A stretch of DNA of 64,000 nt. It comes from Acinetobacter calcoaceticus (GTDB taxonomy: Bacteria > Pseudomonadota > Gammaproteobacteria > Pseudomonadales > Moraxellaceae). A model generated the notes under the pieces. It saw nothing but the letters and a program-made list of their open reading frames with translations, did not search any database and was not told the origin of the DNA. The position numbers and the translations under genes are program-made. Each line of letters opens with the position of its first letter. Within the stretch, counting starts at the first letter, position 1. This document shows, piece by piece, positions 8,075-18,348 of this stretch. The stretch lies in NCBI RefSeq assembly GCF_016508255.1, contig NZ_JADVKT010000009.1:46401-110400 (forward strand), read 5' to 3'.

Positions 8075-9589
8075 TTATTTGCCAAATAGTGAACCAAGTA
8101 GACCTCTCACTAATTTTTGACCTGTACTTCCTCCTAAACTTCGTGCAGCACTTTTTGCAAAAGTACCAACTATATCTTGCGTAAGTTTGGCTCGTTCACG
8201 TGCTGCTCGTTCTTCTTCTTTTAGTTGTTCGCGTGCTAATCGTTCTTGTTCCTTTGCTTGCTGTTTGGCAATTTCAGTATCTTGCTGCTGTTGCTCACGT
8301 TCAGCAACTTTATTTTGTAGCATTTCATAGGCACTATCACGATCTATAGTTTGTTCGTAAATGTTGGCAATAATACTTTGTGAGATTAGCGCTTGACGCT
8401 CTTCTGGGGTAATGGGTGTAAAGGCGGAGTAAGGAGGCATTACCCAGCCACGTTCTACAATTTGTGGCGTGCCTTGCTCATCAAGGCAACTAATGAGTGC
8501 TTCACCTACACCCAGTTCGGTAATGGCTTCATTAACTTTAAAAGTTGGGTTTGCTCGGAAGGTATCTGCTGCAGTTTTTACTGCTTTTTGATCTTTAGGA
8601 GTAAATGCACGTAAAGCATGTTGAACACGATTGCCAAGTTGACCGAGAACGCTTTCTGGTACATCGAGTGGGTTTTGAGTAATAAAATAGATGCCTACAC
8701 CTTTTGACCGAATTAAGCGTACAACTTGTTCAATTTTTTCTTGTAGGGCTTGACTAGCATTGTCGAATAATAAATGAGCTTCATCAAAGAAGAATACCAA
8801 TTTAGGTTTATCCATATCACCGACTTCTGGAAGCTGTTCAAATAGTTCTGAAAGCATCCACAAAAGGAAAGTGGCATAGAGCTTAGGTGTATTCATGAGC
8901 TTATCAGCCGCAAGAATATTAATGTAGCCATGTCCATTTATGTCGGTTTGAATGAAATCTAGAATATTTAACGCGGGTTCACCAAAAAACTGTTCTCCAC
9001 CCTGATCTGCGAGCGCAAGTAAATTGCGCTGAATAGCGCCGAGGCTTGCTGGTGATAAGTTTCCATATTCGGCTTTAAATTCTGCTGCATGTTCACTGAC
9101 AAATGTGATCATGGCTTTTAAGTCTTTAAAGTCGACTAGCAGCAGGCCTTGATCATCAGCAATACGGAACACAGCTGCTAAAACGCCTTCTTGTGTATCA
9201 TTTAAGTTGAGCATGCGAGCTAATAAAATTGGCCCAATCTCAGAAATGGTAGTACGAATAGGGTGGCCTTGTTGGCCAAATAAGTCCCAAAAAACGACAG
9301 GATTTGCTGCAAAAGGGACACTATCAATCTGCAAAAGTTTTAGTCGTTCATTAAATTTATCTGAAGCTTCTCCAGCTTTTGCGAGGCTCGAAACATCACC
9401 TTTAGCATCGGCAAGAAATACGGGTACGCCAATTCGAGAAAAACTTTCTGCTAGAACTTTTAATGTAACTGTTTTACCTGTACCTGTAGCACCTGCGATA
9501 AGTCCATGACGGTTGGCAAACTGGGAAAGCAAAACAATTTCTTTGGATGTGTCATTAATATTTTTAGCAATAACAATCGGTGTACCCAT
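8075..9589 (-). CDS. HerA-like ATPase, DUF853/YjgR family
   Basis: 504 residues, resembling E. coli YjgR (DUF853), a predicted P-loop ATPase of the HerA/FtsK class with no settled role. Walker A is [10 protein letters not shown] near residue 33 and Walker B is [10 protein letters not shown] near residue 265, with an arginine-rich sensor region ([18 protein letters not shown]) after it. Residues about 425-480 are a highly charged Glu/Arg/Gln segment, probably a coiled coil. The ATG has AAAGGA upstream. It does not appear to be co-transcribed with the globin gene, from which it is separated by a hairpin and a promoter. Confidence 0.85.
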   Translation of the reverse strand: MGTPIVIAKNINDTSKEIVLLSQFANRHGLIAGATGTGKTVTLKVLAESFSRIGVPVFLADAKGDVSSLAKAGEASDKFNERLKLLQIDSVPFAANPVVFWDLFGQQGHPIRTTISEIGPILLARMLNLNDTQEGVLAAVFRIADDQGLLLVDFKDLKAMITFVSEHAAEFKAEYGNLSPASLGAIQRNLLALADQGGEQFFGEPALNILDFIQTDINGHGYINILAADKLMNTPKLYATFLLWMLSELFEQLPEVGDMDKPKLVFFFDEAHLLFDNASQALQEKIEQVVRLIRSKGVGIYFITQNPLDVPESVLGQLGNRVQHALRAFTPKDQKAVKTAADTFRANPTFKVNEAITELGVGEALISCLDEQGTPQIVERGWVMPPYSAFTPITPEERQALISQSIIANIYEQTIDRDSAYEMLQNKVAEREQQQQDTEIAKQQAKEQERLAREQLKEEERAARERAKLTQDIVGTFAKSAARSLGGSTGQKLVRGLLGSLFGK

Positions 9590-9631
9590 ATATTTTTATC
9601 CTTTGGTTTGAGTCACTATAATGTTGCCGTT

Positions 9632-10834
9632 TTACAGATGTTTTAGTGCATTTTCGATATCTTGTATTAAATCTTGAGGATCTTCTAGTCCTATGCAGAA
9701 GCGGACTAATAATCCTTGTTGTAAATGTGTATTCTCAAGTTTCCTCATCATTTTTAAATCATAAAGCATGATCAGGCTAACAGGTCCTCCCCAACTAAAA
9801 CCAAGTTTAAATAACGCTAACACATCGCAGAAACGGCGTACTGCTGTAATGTCATATTCAGGTTTGAAAATAACACTTACTAAGCCCGCACTTTGACCAC
9901 TTGTACATATTTCTTGCCAATATTGGTGGCCAGGTGAAGCTTCATCGCTTGGATGGAGAACCTGTGCAAATTGAGGTTGAGCCTTTAACCATGTAAGTAT
10001 GATTCTGGCATTTTTTGACTGTTGTTCATATCTCAATGACATATGAGCAAGGCTACGCTGGACTTGAGCTGCATCGTCTCCCGAAACTGCAATACCTAAA
10101 ATGGCATGCGTACGAAACAGGCGGTGATGAAGTTTCTCATCACGAGTTACAATGCTACCCATTAAGATGTCACCACCGCCACTCGGATATTTGGTGAGTG
10201 CATGCACGGTTAAATCGACTGATAGATGTTCATCGGAAAAATTAAAAGCATTAAACGCAAGCCCGGCTCCCCAAGTGTTATCTAGGGCTGTTAATACACC
10301 GTGTTTTTTAGCTTTTTTGACTAGATTCTTAAGATCAGGAAATTCTAGAGTAACCGAGCCTGTTGCTTCTAACCATAATAGCTTAGCTTTATCCGAAGGC
10401 TGAAAACTTGAAGCATCAATTGGGTTATATATTTTGACTACAATCCCATACTGATTTTCTAAGTAATTTAAGTGTTCTAAATTTGGTCCATAAATATTAT
10501 CTGGTACCCATACTTCATCATTAGTGCCTAAAAATGCTGAATTAACAACATTAATTGCTGATAAGCCACTCGGTGCAAGTAAACAATGCAATCCACCTTC
10601 AATTTGTGCAATATTGTCGCCTAATGTGAAGGTGGTAGGGGTGCCATGTGTGCCGTAACTATAGTCGTAATCATCCGTCCAATGGCGATCAAAAAGGTGC
10701 GAAGTTGATTTAAAAATAATAGTTGATGCACGAAATAAGGGGGGTTGCACTGTCTCGATAAATTGCGGAGCCTTTCTTTGTGCATGAATGAGGCGAGTCT
10801 GGAAGTCGTTATGCTTTTTCATAGTGCGTTGCAT
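9632..10834 (-). CDS. metC: Cystathionine beta-lyase-type PLP enzyme (Cys/Met metabolism family)
   Basis: PLP-dependent trans-sulfuration family enzyme, probably splitting cystathionine to homocysteine for methionine synthesis. 400 residues, the family length. Seen: substrate/PLP loop YSYGTHGTPT near residue 65, phosphate-binding LLAPSGLSAIN, the PLP Asp in LTALDNTWGAG near 185, and the Schiff-base Lys in LTKYPSGGGD near 214, where many members have H instead of the last G. Start is ATG 10834 or ATG 10822; neither has a clear ribosome site. Related gamma-lyases cannot be excluded. Confidence 0.82.
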   Translation of the reverse strand: MQRTMKKHNDFQTRLIHAQRKAPQFIETVQPPLFRASTIIFKSTSHLFDRHWTDDYDYSYGTHGTPTTFTLGDNIAQIEGGLHCLLAPSGLSAINVVNSAFLGTNDEVWVPDNIYGPNLEHLNYLENQYGIVVKIYNPIDASSFQPSDKAKLLWLEATGSVTLEFPDLKNLVKKAKKHGVLTALDNTWGAGLAFNAFNFSDEHLSVDLTVHALTKYPSGGGDILMGSIVTRDEKLHHRLFRTHAILGIAVSGDDAAQVQRSLAHMSLRYEQQSKNARIILTWLKAQPQFAQVLHPSDEASPGHQYWQEICTSGQSAGLVSVIFKPEYDITAVRRFCDVLALFKLGFSWGGPVSLIMLYDLKMMRKLENTHLQQGLLVRFCIGLEDPQDLIQDIENALKHL

Positions 10835-10990
10835 TTTAGATAATAAAGTTAGATTAAGAGAAATTTAAATTCTTCGCTAGATTTACGAAGTTTTATAAGA
10901 CGTTTCGTTACAGTTGACCCATAAAATAAAAACTTGGCTTTATTTTTGCAAAGACCTCTACAACATTCTAACAACAATAGGTTTAAGCGC

Positions 10991-11719
10991 ATGAAGTCGC
11001 ATTTACGTGTTCACTATTTTCAACATATTGCTGGTGAGGGTTTTGGAAGTTGCTATTCATTTTTAAAAGCTCATCACGCGACTATTAGTTCTACTGAATT
11101 TTTTGCACTTCCAGTTGATCGGTCTCTTGAAATAGAAGCTTTACCTCAAATTGAAGAGGTTGATTTGTTATTGGTCATGGGTGGAACCATGAGTGTAAAT
11201 GATGAGGCAAATTTCCCATGGCTTAAGATAGAGAAAAGATGGTTGCGCCGTTATTTGGCAGCAGGAAAGCCAGCTATTGGTCTTTGTCTAGGGGGACAGT
11301 TAATTGCTAATGCATTGGGGGCAGCCGTGAGTCGTAATCGCTATCAGGAACTTGGATGGTCAACAGTTCATAGAGTTGCAAATTTACCTCAAGAAAGCTT
11401 TCCATTACCTGAGAATATAAAAGTTATGCAGTGGCATAGTGAGACATTTGAAATACCTAAAGGTGCTATACGTTTAGCTGAAAGTCTGGCTTGTCGCAAT
11501 CAGATGTATCAGATTGGGAGAAATGTGCTGGGTTTTCAGTTTCATCCAGAGATTACACCAGCTGCTTTAGCGCTTTTACTTGAAGACGAAGAAGAGTTAT
11601 CTATTTTTGATGGTGAATATGTTCAATCTACGAATGAACTACAGTATTCAGACGCACAAAAATTTGAGCAAGGTAATCAACTCCTAAATAAAGCGATTGA
11701 ATTTGTAATAAGTGCTTAA
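10991..11719 (+). CDS. Class I glutamine amidotransferase domain protein
   Basis: 242 residues consisting of one GuaA-type glutaminase domain. Catalytic Cys lies in GLCLGGQL near residue 99, and the His-Glu pair in FQFHPEIT near 183-185, so the triad is intact. It has no synthetase domain, and its acceptor is unknown. The start at 10991 (MKSHLRVHYFQH) was preferred to the upstream TTG because similarity to the family begins here. Divergent from the metC-like gene. Confidence 0.87.
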   Translation: MKSHLRVHYFQHIAGEGFGSCYSFLKAHHATISSTEFFALPVDRSLEIEALPQIEEVDLLLVMGGTMSVNDEANFPWLKIEKRWLRRYLAAGKPAIGLCLGGQLIANALGAAVSRNRYQELGWSTVHRVANLPQESFPLPENIKVMQWHSETFEIPKGAIRLAESLACRNQMYQIGRNVLGFQFHPEITPAALALLLEDEEELSIFDGEYVQSTNELQYSDAQKFEQGNQLLNKAIEFVISA

Positions 11720-11775
11720 TTGAACTCTCAATACCCGATCAAAGCAGGTTTTGTGGAGAAAATAGAAAAAGAGAA

Positions 11776-11804
11776 TTGCATAAGACTTAAACAATCGTTA
11801 TAAT
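11776..11804 (+). promoter_or_regulatory. Promoter of the S10 ribosomal cluster
   Basis: TTGCAT (11776-11781), a 17-base spacer, then consensus TATAAT (11799-11804). Transcription would start near 11811, leaving a leader of about 160 bases before rpsJ. Confidence 0.85.
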
Positions 11805-11810
11805 GAGCGA

Positions 11811-11971
11811 CCCTCAAGAGGAGGGGCATTTGCTGCGAAGAAAGTGGTAAATGTGCATTACAGTCGTGGCATCGATCATGACCTTAGTGATTTTCACTGC
11901 CTTTGACACTTACCGATAGGTGAGATGCGTCAAGGGTGATTCTTTATATGTTTGGCTTGGAGTTTACTGGT
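11811..11971 (+). promoter_or_regulatory. Structured S10 leader RNA (candidate autoregulatory region)
   Basis: The untranslated leader carries several self-complementary stretches. The largest pairs CCTTTGAC (about 11901-11908) with GTCAAGGG (about 11929-11936), extended by ACTTACC against GGTGAGA. In E. coli a leader of similar length and position is the target of L4 autoregulation of S10 operon transcription and translation. The analogy is by position and length only; the exact E. coli HD/HE hairpins were not matched. Confidence 0.5.
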
Positions 11972-12283
11972 ATGTCTAACCAGAGAATTCGTATCCGTTT
12001 GAAGTCTTTTGATCATCGTCTGATTGATCAATCTGCTCAAGAGATCGTAGAAACCGCTAAGCGTACGGGCGCACAAGTTTGTGGTCCAATCCCGATGCCT
12101 ACTCGCATCGAACGCTTCAACGTTCTTACTTCACCGCACGTTAACAAAGATGCGCGTGACCAGTACGAAATCCGCACCTACAAACGTTTGATCGACATCG
12201 TTCAACCTACAGATAAAACTGTTGATGCATTGATGAAATTAGATCTTGCGGCTGGTGTTGATGTTCAGATCGCTTTGGGTTAA
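11972..12283 (+). CDS. rpsJ: 30S ribosomal protein S10
   Basis: 30S head protein, which also joins NusB in transcription antitermination. 103 residues, identical in length to E. coli S10. It starts at [17 protein letters not shown], not at the upstream in-frame Met codons, which lack similarity. GGAG lies nine bases before the ATG. First gene of the cluster. Confidence 0.98.
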
Positions 12284-12341
12284 GGCTTTCGGTTGATTAA
12301 CTTTTAAGTTAATTAGGCCGCTTTTTTAGAGGTTTATGCAC

Positions 12342-12980
12342 ATGGCTATTGGTTTAGTCGGTCGCAAATGTGGTATGACTCGCATCTTTACAGATGCAGG
12401 TGTTTCTGTACCTGTTACAGTCATCGAAGTCGATCCAAACCGCATTACGCAAATCAAAACACTTGAAACTGATGGTTATCAAGCTGTTCAAGTAACTACT
12501 GGTGAACGTCGCGAATCTCGCGTAACTAACGCTCAGAAAGGTCACTTTGCGAAAGCTGGTGTTGCTGCTGGTCGTTTAGTTAAAGAGTTTCGTGTTACTG
12601 AAGCTGAGCTTGAAGGTCGTGAAGTTGGCGGTACTATTGGTGTTGATTTGTTCACAGTTGGTCAAGTTGTTGACGTAACTGGTCAATCAAAAGGTAAAGG
12701 TTTCCAAGGTGGTGTTAAGCGTTGGAACTTCCGTACCCAAGACGCTACTCACGGTAACTCAGTTTCTCACCGTGTATTAGGTTCTACAGGTCAAAACCAA
12801 ACTCCTGGTCGCGTGTTCAAAGGCAAAAAAATGGCCGGTCACTTAGGTGATGAACGCGTAACAGTACAAGGTCTTGAAATCGTATCTATTGACGCTGAAC
12901 GTTCTGTTTTAGTTGTTAAAGGTGCAATTCCTGGTTCAACTGGCGGTGACGTGATTGTACGTCCTACCATCAAGGCCTGA
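12342..12980 (+). CDS. rplC: 50S ribosomal protein L3
   Basis: Early-assembly 50S protein near the peptidyl transferase centre. 212 residues. It begins [16 protein letters not shown]; the ATG at 12342 has AGAGG nine bases upstream, while the ATG at 12336 is too close to it. A conserved central loop ([20 protein letters not shown]) carries the Gln that is methylated by PrmB in E. coli. The 58-base gap after rpsJ contains an AT-rich palindrome. Confidence 0.98.
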   Translation: MAIGLVGRKCGMTRIFTDAGVSVPVTVIEVDPNRITQIKTLETDGYQAVQVTTGERRESRVTNAQKGHFAKAGVAAGRLVKEFRVTEAELEGREVGGTIGVDLFTVGQVVDVTGQSKGKGFQGGVKRWNFRTQDATHGNSVSHRVLGSTGQNQTPGRVFKGKKMAGHLGDERVTVQGLEIVSIDAERSVLVVKGAIPGSTGGDVIVRPTIKA

Positions 12981-12991
12981 GGGGAAATACC

Positions 12992-13594
12992 GTGAATTTG
13001 AAAACTGTTTCCGGCTCTGCTGTTGAATTGTCTGAAGTTGCTTTCGGACGTGAATTTAACGAAGCTCTTGTACACCAAGTTGTTACTGCTTACTTAGCAG
13101 GTGGTCGTCAAGGTACTCGTGCTCAGAAGTCACGTGCAGACGTTTCTGGCGGTGGTAAAAAACCATTCCGTCAAAAAGGTACTGGTCGTGCTCGTGCGGG
13201 TTCTACTCGTAGCCCTATCTGGGTTGGTGGTGGTAAAACTTTTGCTGCTCGCCCACAAGATTGGTCTCAAAAAGTAAACCGCAAAATGTACCGCGGTGCA
13301 ATGCAATGTATCTTAGCTGAACTTGTTCGCCAAGATCGTCTTGTATTAGTTGAAGAGTTTGCTATTGCAGCTCCAAAAACTAAAGAATTGCTTGCTAAGC
13401 TTGGCGATTTAAATGCCGCTCGTGCATTGATCGTTACTGAAGCTGTAGATGAGAACTTATATCTTGCAGCACGCAACCTTCCGCATGTAGATGTGGTGGA
13501 TGCAACTGCAATCGATCCTGTAAGCTTGATCGCGTTTGATAAAGTTGTTATGTCTGTAGCTGCTGCTAAGAAAATTGAGGTAGAACTCGGATGA
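12992..13594 (+). CDS. rplD: 50S ribosomal protein L4
   Basis: 50S protein lining the exit tunnel; in E. coli also the translational and transcriptional repressor of the S10 operon. 200 residues. It uses GTG as start, with GAGGGG suitably upstream. The Gly/Arg-rich tunnel loop ([18 protein letters not shown]) lies near residue 50-68. Its stop overlaps the rplW start by four bases, implying translational coupling. Confidence 0.97.
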   Translation: MNLKTVSGSAVELSEVAFGREFNEALVHQVVTAYLAGGRQGTRAQKSRADVSGGGKKPFRQKGTGRARAGSTRSPIWVGGGKTFAARPQDWSQKVNRKMYRGAMQCILAELVRQDRLVLVEEFAIAAPKTKELLAKLGDLNAARALIVTEAVDENLYLAARNLPHVDVVDATAIDPVSLIAFDKVVMSVAAAKKIEVELG

Positions 13595-13911
13595 ACAACG
13601 AACGTATCTATCAAGTCCTTAAAGGACCAGTCTTCTCAGAAAAGGCACAAGTTTTAGGTGATACTGTTGGCGTTCAAGTATTTAAAGTAGATATTAATGC
13701 TACTAAACTTGAAGTTAAAAAAGCAGTTGAAAAACTTTTTGGTGTAGAAGTTGTTAAAGTTAACACTACTATTACTAAAGGTAAAACTAAGCGCTTTGGT
13801 AAAACATTAGGACGTCGTTCTGATGTTAAAAAAGCATACGTCACCCTGAAAGCCGGCCAAGATGTTGAAATGGCTGACTTGGGCGATACCGCTGAAAGCG
13901 CAGCGGAATAA
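13591..13911 (+). CDS. rplW: 50S ribosomal protein L23
   Basis: Sits at the exit of the peptide tunnel and docks trigger factor and SRP. 106 residues with the L23 core [11 protein letters not shown] and the basic loop [20 protein letters not shown]. The acidic C-terminal tail ([13 protein letters not shown]) is slightly longer than in E. coli. Starts inside the rplD stop (ATGA). Confidence 0.97.
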   Translation: MNNERIYQVLKGPVFSEKAQVLGDTVGVQVFKVDINATKLEVKKAVEKLFGVEVVKVNTTITKGKTKRFGKTLGRRSDVKKAYVTLKAGQDVEMADLGDTAESAAE

Positions 13912-13922
13912 GGACGAAAATT

Positions 13923-14747
13923 ATGCCGATTCAAAAATGTAAGCCAACGTCTCCAGGACGTCGCTTTGTAGAGAAAGTGGTTCATGATCACCTTCACAAA
14001 GGCGCGCCTTACTCACCGTTGGTTGAAGCAAAAAAACGTACTGGTGGTCGTAATAATAACGGTCACATTACAACTCGTCACGTTGGTGGTGGTCATAAGC
14101 AACACTATCGTATCGTTGACTTCAAACGTAATAAAGACAGCATCCCAGCTGTTGTAGAGCGCATTGAATACGATCCTAACCGTACAGCACATATTGCTTT
14201 GTTGAAATATGCTGATGGTGAGCGTCGCTATATCATTGCACCTAAAGGCTTACGTGCTGGCGATAAAGTACAATCTGGTAACGATGCTCCAATTCGTCCA
14301 GGTAACTGCTTGCCACTTCGTAACATGCCGATCGGTTCTACACTTCATAACGTTGAACTTAAAATTGGTAAGGGTGCGCAATTAGCGCGTTCTGCTGGTG
14401 CTTCTGTTCAGTTGTTGGGTCGTGATGGTTCTTACGCGATTGTTCGTCTTCGTTCAGGCGAAATGCGTAAAATTCATGTTGAATGCCGCGCTGTAATTGG
14501 TGAAGTTTCTAACCAAGAAAACAACCTTCGTTCATTGGGTAAAGCTGGTGCTTCGCGCTGGCGTGGTGTTCGTCCTACCGTACGTGGTATGGCGATGAAC
14601 CCAGTTGATCACCCGCACGGTGGTGGTGAAGGGCGTAATAAAGGTATTCAACCTGTAAGCCCATGGGGTCAAAAAGCTAAAGGGTACAAGACACGTACCA
14701 ATAAGCGTACGACTAAGATGATTATTCGCGACCGTCGCGTCAAGTAA
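13923..14747 (+). CDS. rplB: 50S ribosomal protein L2
   Basis: Core 23S-binding protein required for subunit joining and peptidyl transferase activity. 274 residues. The C-terminal motif [12 protein letters not shown], containing the functionally important His near residue 229, is intact. Eleven bases after rplW, with AAGGA upstream of the ATG. Confidence 0.98.
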   Translation: MPIQKCKPTSPGRRFVEKVVHDHLHKGAPYSPLVEAKKRTGGRNNNGHITTRHVGGGHKQHYRIVDFKRNKDSIPAVVERIEYDPNRTAHIALLKYADGERRYIIAPKGLRAGDKVQSGNDAPIRPGNCLPLRNMPIGSTLHNVELKIGKGAQLARSAGASVQLLGRDGSYAIVRLRSGEMRKIHVECRAVIGEVSNQENNLRSLGKAGASRWRGVRPTVRGMAMNPVDHPHGGGEGRNKGIQPVSPWGQKAKGYKTRTNKRTTKMIIRDRRVK

Positions 14748-14760
14748 AGGAATCTGACTA

Positions 14761-15036
14761 ATGCCTCGTTCTCTGAAAAAAGGCCCATTCGTCGATGCGC
14801 ACTTGTTCGCTAAGGTTGAAGCGGCTGTTGCTAGTAACTCTCGCAAGCCGATTAAAACTTGGTCTCGTCGTTCGATGATCCTTCCAGATTTTGTTGGTTT
14901 AACAATTTCTGTTCATAATGGTCGTAATCACGTTCCAGTAATTGTTACTGAGCATATGGTTGGTCATAAACTCGGTGAATTCGCGCCAACTCGTACCTAT
15001 CGTGGTCACGGTGTTGACAAGAAGTCTAAACGTTAA
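14761..15036 (+). CDS. rpsS: 30S ribosomal protein S19
   Basis: 30S head protein pairing with S13. 91 residues, family length, opening [15 protein letters not shown] with the C-terminal [14 protein letters not shown] stretch seen as [22 protein letters not shown] precedes the ATG. Confidence 0.98.
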
Positions 15037-15044
15037 TAGGTGTC

Positions 15045-15377
15045 ATGATGGAAGTAACTGCTAAATTACGCGGTGCCGCTATCTCGGCACAAAAGGCACG
15101 TTTGGTTGCAGATCTTATTCGCGGCAAATCTGTTGCGCATGCTTTAAACATTTTAAACTTCAGCAATAAAAAAGCTGCTGTTTTAGTGAAAAAAGCATTG
15201 GAATCTGCGATTGCAAACGCTGAACACAATAACAGTTTAGATGTTGACGATCTTAAAGTTTCTACGATTTACGTTGATGAAGGCGTTAGCCTTAAGCGTA
15301 TTATGCCACGTGCTAAAGGCCGTGCAGATCGTATTACGAAGCGTACTTGTCACATCACCGTTAAGGTAGGGGTTTGA
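15045..15377 (+). CDS. rplV: 50S ribosomal protein L22
   Basis: 50S protein with a hairpin in the exit tunnel. 110 residues if the first of two adjacent ATGs is used (15045); 15048 would give 109. The conserved hairpin tip is seen as [21 protein letters not shown]. Eight bases after rpsS and one base before rpsC. Confidence 0.97.
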   Translation: MMEVTAKLRGAAISAQKARLVADLIRGKSVAHALNILNFSNKKAAVLVKKALESAIANAEHNNSLDVDDLKVSTIYVDEGVSLKRIMPRAKGRADRITKRTCHITVKVGV

Positions 15378-15378
15378 T

Positions 15379-16131
15379 ATGGGTCAGAAGGTTCATCCAA
15401 TCGGTATCCGCCTAGGTGTTGTGAAACGTCATAACGCTAACTGGTATGCGAGTCCGAAACAATACGCTGAATATTTGCTTAAAGATCTTCAAGTTCGTGA
15501 GTTTTTAACTAAAAAACTTAAGAATGCGATGATCAGCAACATTCTTATCGAACGTCCATCAGGCGCTGCTAAAGTAACTATTAGCACAGCTCGTCCTGGT
15601 ATCGTAATCGGTAAAAAAGGCGAAGATATTGAGAAATTACAGCGCGAACTTACCAGCATTATGGGTGTTCCTGCGCAAGTAAGTATCAACGAAATTGATC
15701 GCCCAGACTTAGATGCGCGTTTAGTTGCTGAAGCAATCGCTTCTCAATTAGAAAAGCGTGTAATGTTCCGTCGTGCTATGAAGCGTGCGGTTCAAAACAC
15801 TATGCGTGCTGGTGCTAAAGGTATCAAAGTTGAAGTGTCTGGCCGTTTAGGTGGTGCAGAGATTGCTCGTACTGAATGGTATCGTGAAGGTCGTGTACCT
15901 TTGCATACATTACGTGCAGACATTGACTATGCTACTGTGCGTGCAGAAACAACTTACGGTACGATTGGTGTTAAAGTTTGGATTTTCCGTGGTGAGATTT
16001 TAGGTGGCATGAAACAAGTCATGAACCCTGCTCCTGCTGAAGATCGTCCAGCTAAACGTGGTCGTGGTCGTGGTGAAGGTCAAGAGCGTCGTGGTCGTCG
16101 CGGTGACCGTGCTGCTGACAAGGGAGAATAA
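15379..16131 (+). CDS. rpsC: 30S ribosomal protein S3
   Basis: Mature mRNA entry-site protein with a KH domain. 250 residues: [15 protein letters not shown] core near residue 73, C-terminal S3 domain, then an Arg/Gly-rich tail (about residues 218-250, [13 protein letters not shown]) longer than the E. coli one (233 residues). Only one base separates it from rplV. Confidence 0.97.
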   Translation: MGQKVHPIGIRLGVVKRHNANWYASPKQYAEYLLKDLQVREFLTKKLKNAMISNILIERPSGAAKVTISTARPGIVIGKKGEDIEKLQRELTSIMGVPAQVSINEIDRPDLDARLVAEAIASQLEKRVMFRRAMKRAVQNTMRAGAKGIKVEVSGRLGGAEIARTEWYREGRVPLHTLRADIDYATVRAETTYGTIGVKVWIFRGEILGGMKQVMNPAPAEDRPAKRGRGRGEGQERRGRRGDRAADKGE

Positions 16132-16134
16132 TCC

Positions 16135-16548
16135 ATGTTGCAACCTAAACGTACCAAATTCCGTAAGGTGCACAAAGGCCGTAATACTGGTCTAGCGCAT
16201 CGTGGTAGTACAGTATCATTTGGTTCGATTGCAATTAAAGCAACTGAACGTGGTCGTATGACTGCGCGTCAGATTGAAGCTGCACGTCGTACTATTAGCC
16301 GCCGTATTAAGCGTGGTGGTAAAATCTTTATTCGCGTATTCCCGGATAAGCCAATTACTCAAAAGCCTCTTGAAGTGCGTATGGGTAAAGGTAAGGGTAG
16401 CGTGGAATACTGGGTTTGCCAGATCCAACCAGGCAAGATCCTGTACGAAATTGAAGGTGTGAACGAAGAATTAGCGCGTGAAGCATTTGCTTTAGCTGCT
16501 GCTAAACTTCCGTTTAAAACCACTATCGTGACTCGGACGGTAATGTAA
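16135..16548 (+). CDS. rplP: 50S ribosomal protein L16
   Basis: Central protuberance/A-site protein. 137 residues. Opens [17 protein letters not shown]; contains the conserved Arg region IFPDKPIT-like [13 protein letters not shown]. The last base of its stop is shared with the ATG of rpmC. Confidence 0.98.
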   Translation: MLQPKRTKFRKVHKGRNTGLAHRGSTVSFGSIAIKATERGRMTARQIEAARRTISRRIKRGGKIFIRVFPDKPITQKPLEVRMGKGKGSVEYWVCQIQPGKILYEIEGVNEELAREAFALAAAKLPFKTTIVTRTVM

Positions 16549-16745
16549 TGAAAACTAAAGATTTACGTGAAAAGTCGGTAGAAGAGTTGAAAGCTTTGCT
16601 TGATGAGCAACAGCTTAACCAATTCCGTCTTCGTATGGCGAAAGCAACTGGTCAGTTGGGTAAATCGCACGAAGTGCAAGTTGCTCGTAAGACAATTGCT
16701 CGTATTAAGACACTCCTTACCGAAAAACAGGGGAACGGACAATGA
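16548..16745 (+). CDS. rpmC: 50S ribosomal protein L29
   Basis: Small tunnel-exit protein next to L23. 65 residues, two-helix form with [16 protein letters not shown]. Overlaps rplP by one base (TAATG) and rpsQ by four bases, so the three are translationally coupled. Confidence 0.97.
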
Positions 16746-16999
16746 GTGAAAAAACAGTCCGCACGTTAACCGGCAAAGTCGTAAGTGACAAAATGGATAA
16801 ATCTATTGTTGTACTTATTGAACGCCGCGTTCAACACCCGTTGTATGGCAAGTCAATTCGCCGTTCAACTAAGTTACACGCTCATGATGAGAATAACGTC
16901 GCTAAAATTGGTGATGTTGTAACCATTAAAGAAAGCCGCCCAATTTCTAAAACTAAAGCTTGGACTTTAGTGGAAGTAGTTGAAGCAGCTGCTGAGTAA
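16742..16999 (+). CDS. rpsQ: 30S ribosomal protein S17
   Basis: Primary 16S-binding OB-fold protein. 85 residues with [19 protein letters not shown] and [15 protein letters not shown]. It is the last cistron of the S10 part; an unusual 92-base gap with a long hairpin follows. Confidence 0.97.
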
Positions 17000-17014
17000 T
17001 TCGACGTTCTTGTT

Positions 17015-17072
17015 GCATCATCGGTCAATTTCGAGTACTCTTTGAGCCTTTCGAAATTGTGACCGGTGATGC
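17015..17072 (+). promoter_or_regulatory. Long hairpin between rpsQ and rplN
   Basis: Thirteen contiguous pairs (17015-17027 with 17060-17072, one G-U) and, after a two-base bulge, seven more (17028-17034 with 17051-17057), around a 16-base loop. Only four T follow, so a strong terminator is unlikely. Position matches the S10/spc boundary. Confidence 0.65.
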
Positions 17073-17091
17073 TCGGTTTTGGAGTAGGGCA

Positions 17092-17460
17092 ATGATTCAA
17101 ACCGAAACTATGCTCGACGTAGCAGACAACAGTGGTGCTCGCCGCGTACAATGTATTAAAGTACTTGGTGGTTCACATCGTCGTTATGCTTCTGTTGGCG
17201 ACATTATTAAAGTTACTGTAAAAGAAGCAATCCCACGCGCACGTGTTAAAAAAGGTGACGTGATGAATGCGGTTGTAGTTCGTACTAAATTCGGCATTCG
17301 TCGTCCAGATGGTTCTGTGATCCGTTTTGATGATAATGCTGCAGTTATCCTGAACAACAACAAAGCTCCGATTGCTACTCGTATCTTCGGACCAGTGACT
17401 CGTGAACTTCGTACTGAACAGTTCATGAAAATCATTTCATTGGCTCCTGAAGTTCTATAA
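17092..17460 (+). CDS. rplN: 50S ribosomal protein L14
   Basis: 50S interface protein. 122 residues. It starts at [19 protein letters not shown]; the upstream in-frame GTG at 17059 lies inside the intergenic hairpin and has no similarity. GGAGTAGGGCA gives a ribosome site. First gene of the spc part. Confidence 0.98.
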
Positions 17461-17469
17461 GAGGCAATC

Positions 17470-17787
17470 ATGGCTAAGATTAAAAAAGGCGATCAAGTTA
17501 TCGTGATCGCAGGTAAAGAAAAAGGCAAACAGGGTACTGTATTGTCTGTTTCTGAAGACCGCGTTAAGGTTGAAGGCCTTAACTTAGTGAAGAAGCATCA
17601 AAAGCCGAATCGTGTAACTGGCGCTGAAGGCGGTATTGTTACTCAAGAAGCTTCGCTTCATATTTCAAACGTGGCAATTTTAAATGCTACAACCCAGAAG
17701 GCTGACCGTGTTGGTTACCAAGTGATTGATGGCGTGAAAACTCGCGTTTATAAATCAAATGGTGAATCAGTGGCGGTAGCGAAGTAA
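17470..17787 (+). CDS. rplX: 50S ribosomal protein L24
   Basis: Assembly-initiator 50S protein. 105 residues with the KOW motif KIKKGDQVIVIAGKEKGKQG at residues 3-22. Nine bases after rplN with GAGG upstream. Confidence 0.97.
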   Translation: MAKIKKGDQVIVIAGKEKGKQGTVLSVSEDRVKVEGLNLVKKHQKPNRVTGAEGGIVTQEASLHISNVAILNATTQKADRVGYQVIDGVKTRVYKSNGESVAVAK

Positions 17788-17802
17788 TAGGTTGAATAGG
17801 CG

Positions 17803-18339
17803 ATGGCCAGACTTAAAGCACGTTACAATGATGAACTTAAAGCAAAGTTAAAAGAAGAACTTAGCGTTAAGAACGTGATGGAAATTCCACGCATCACAAA
17901 AATCACCCTAAACATGGGTGTGGGCGCAGCTGCAACTGATAAGAAATTATTAGATGGTGCTGTAGTCGACATGCAGTTAATTGCCGGTCAAAAACCAGTA
18001 ATTACACTTGCTCGTAAATCTATCGCAGGTTTTAAAATCCGTGATGGATGGCCGATTGGTTGTAAAGTTACTTTACGTGGCGACCAAATGTACGAATTCT
18101 TGGATCGTTTGATCTCAATCGCAATCCCTCGTATCCGTGACTTCCGTGGTTTCTCTTCGAAATCATTTGATGGTCGTGGTAACTACTCAATGGGTTTGAA
18201 AGAGCAAATCGTTTTCCCTGAAATCGATTTCGATAAGATTGATCGTATTCGTGGTATGGATATTACTATTACTACGACTGCTCGCACCGATGACGAAGGC
18301 CGTGCGCTTATGCGTGCATTCGGCTTCCCGTTCAAATAA
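17803..18339 (+). CDS. rplE: 50S ribosomal protein L5
   Basis: 5S rRNA-binding central protuberance protein. 178 residues, full length, with the conserved SRIRDFRG-like [20 protein letters not shown]. In E. coli the start of this gene is where S8 represses the spc mRNA; an equivalent structure was not resolved here. Confidence 0.98.
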   Translation: MARLKARYNDELKAKLKEELSVKNVMEIPRITKITLNMGVGAAATDKKLLDGAVVDMQLIAGQKPVITLARKSIAGFKIRDGWPIGCKVTLRGDQMYEFLDRLISIAIPRIRDFRGFSSKSFDGRGNYSMGLKEQIVFPEIDFDKIDRIRGMDITITTTARTDDEGRALMRAFGFPFK

Positions 18340-18348
18340 GAGGTCGAT

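Noticed and set aside
10835..10933. MetJ-like AGACGTTT and a CTTCG/CGAAG inverted repeat between metC-like and amidotransferase genes
   Set aside because: Single imperfect half-site and a five-base stem; too weak to call an operator.
11936..11971. Extended S10 start with 12 additional residues
   Set aside because: The extension lies in the leader, lacks similarity, and the ATG at 11972 has the ribosome site and the family length.
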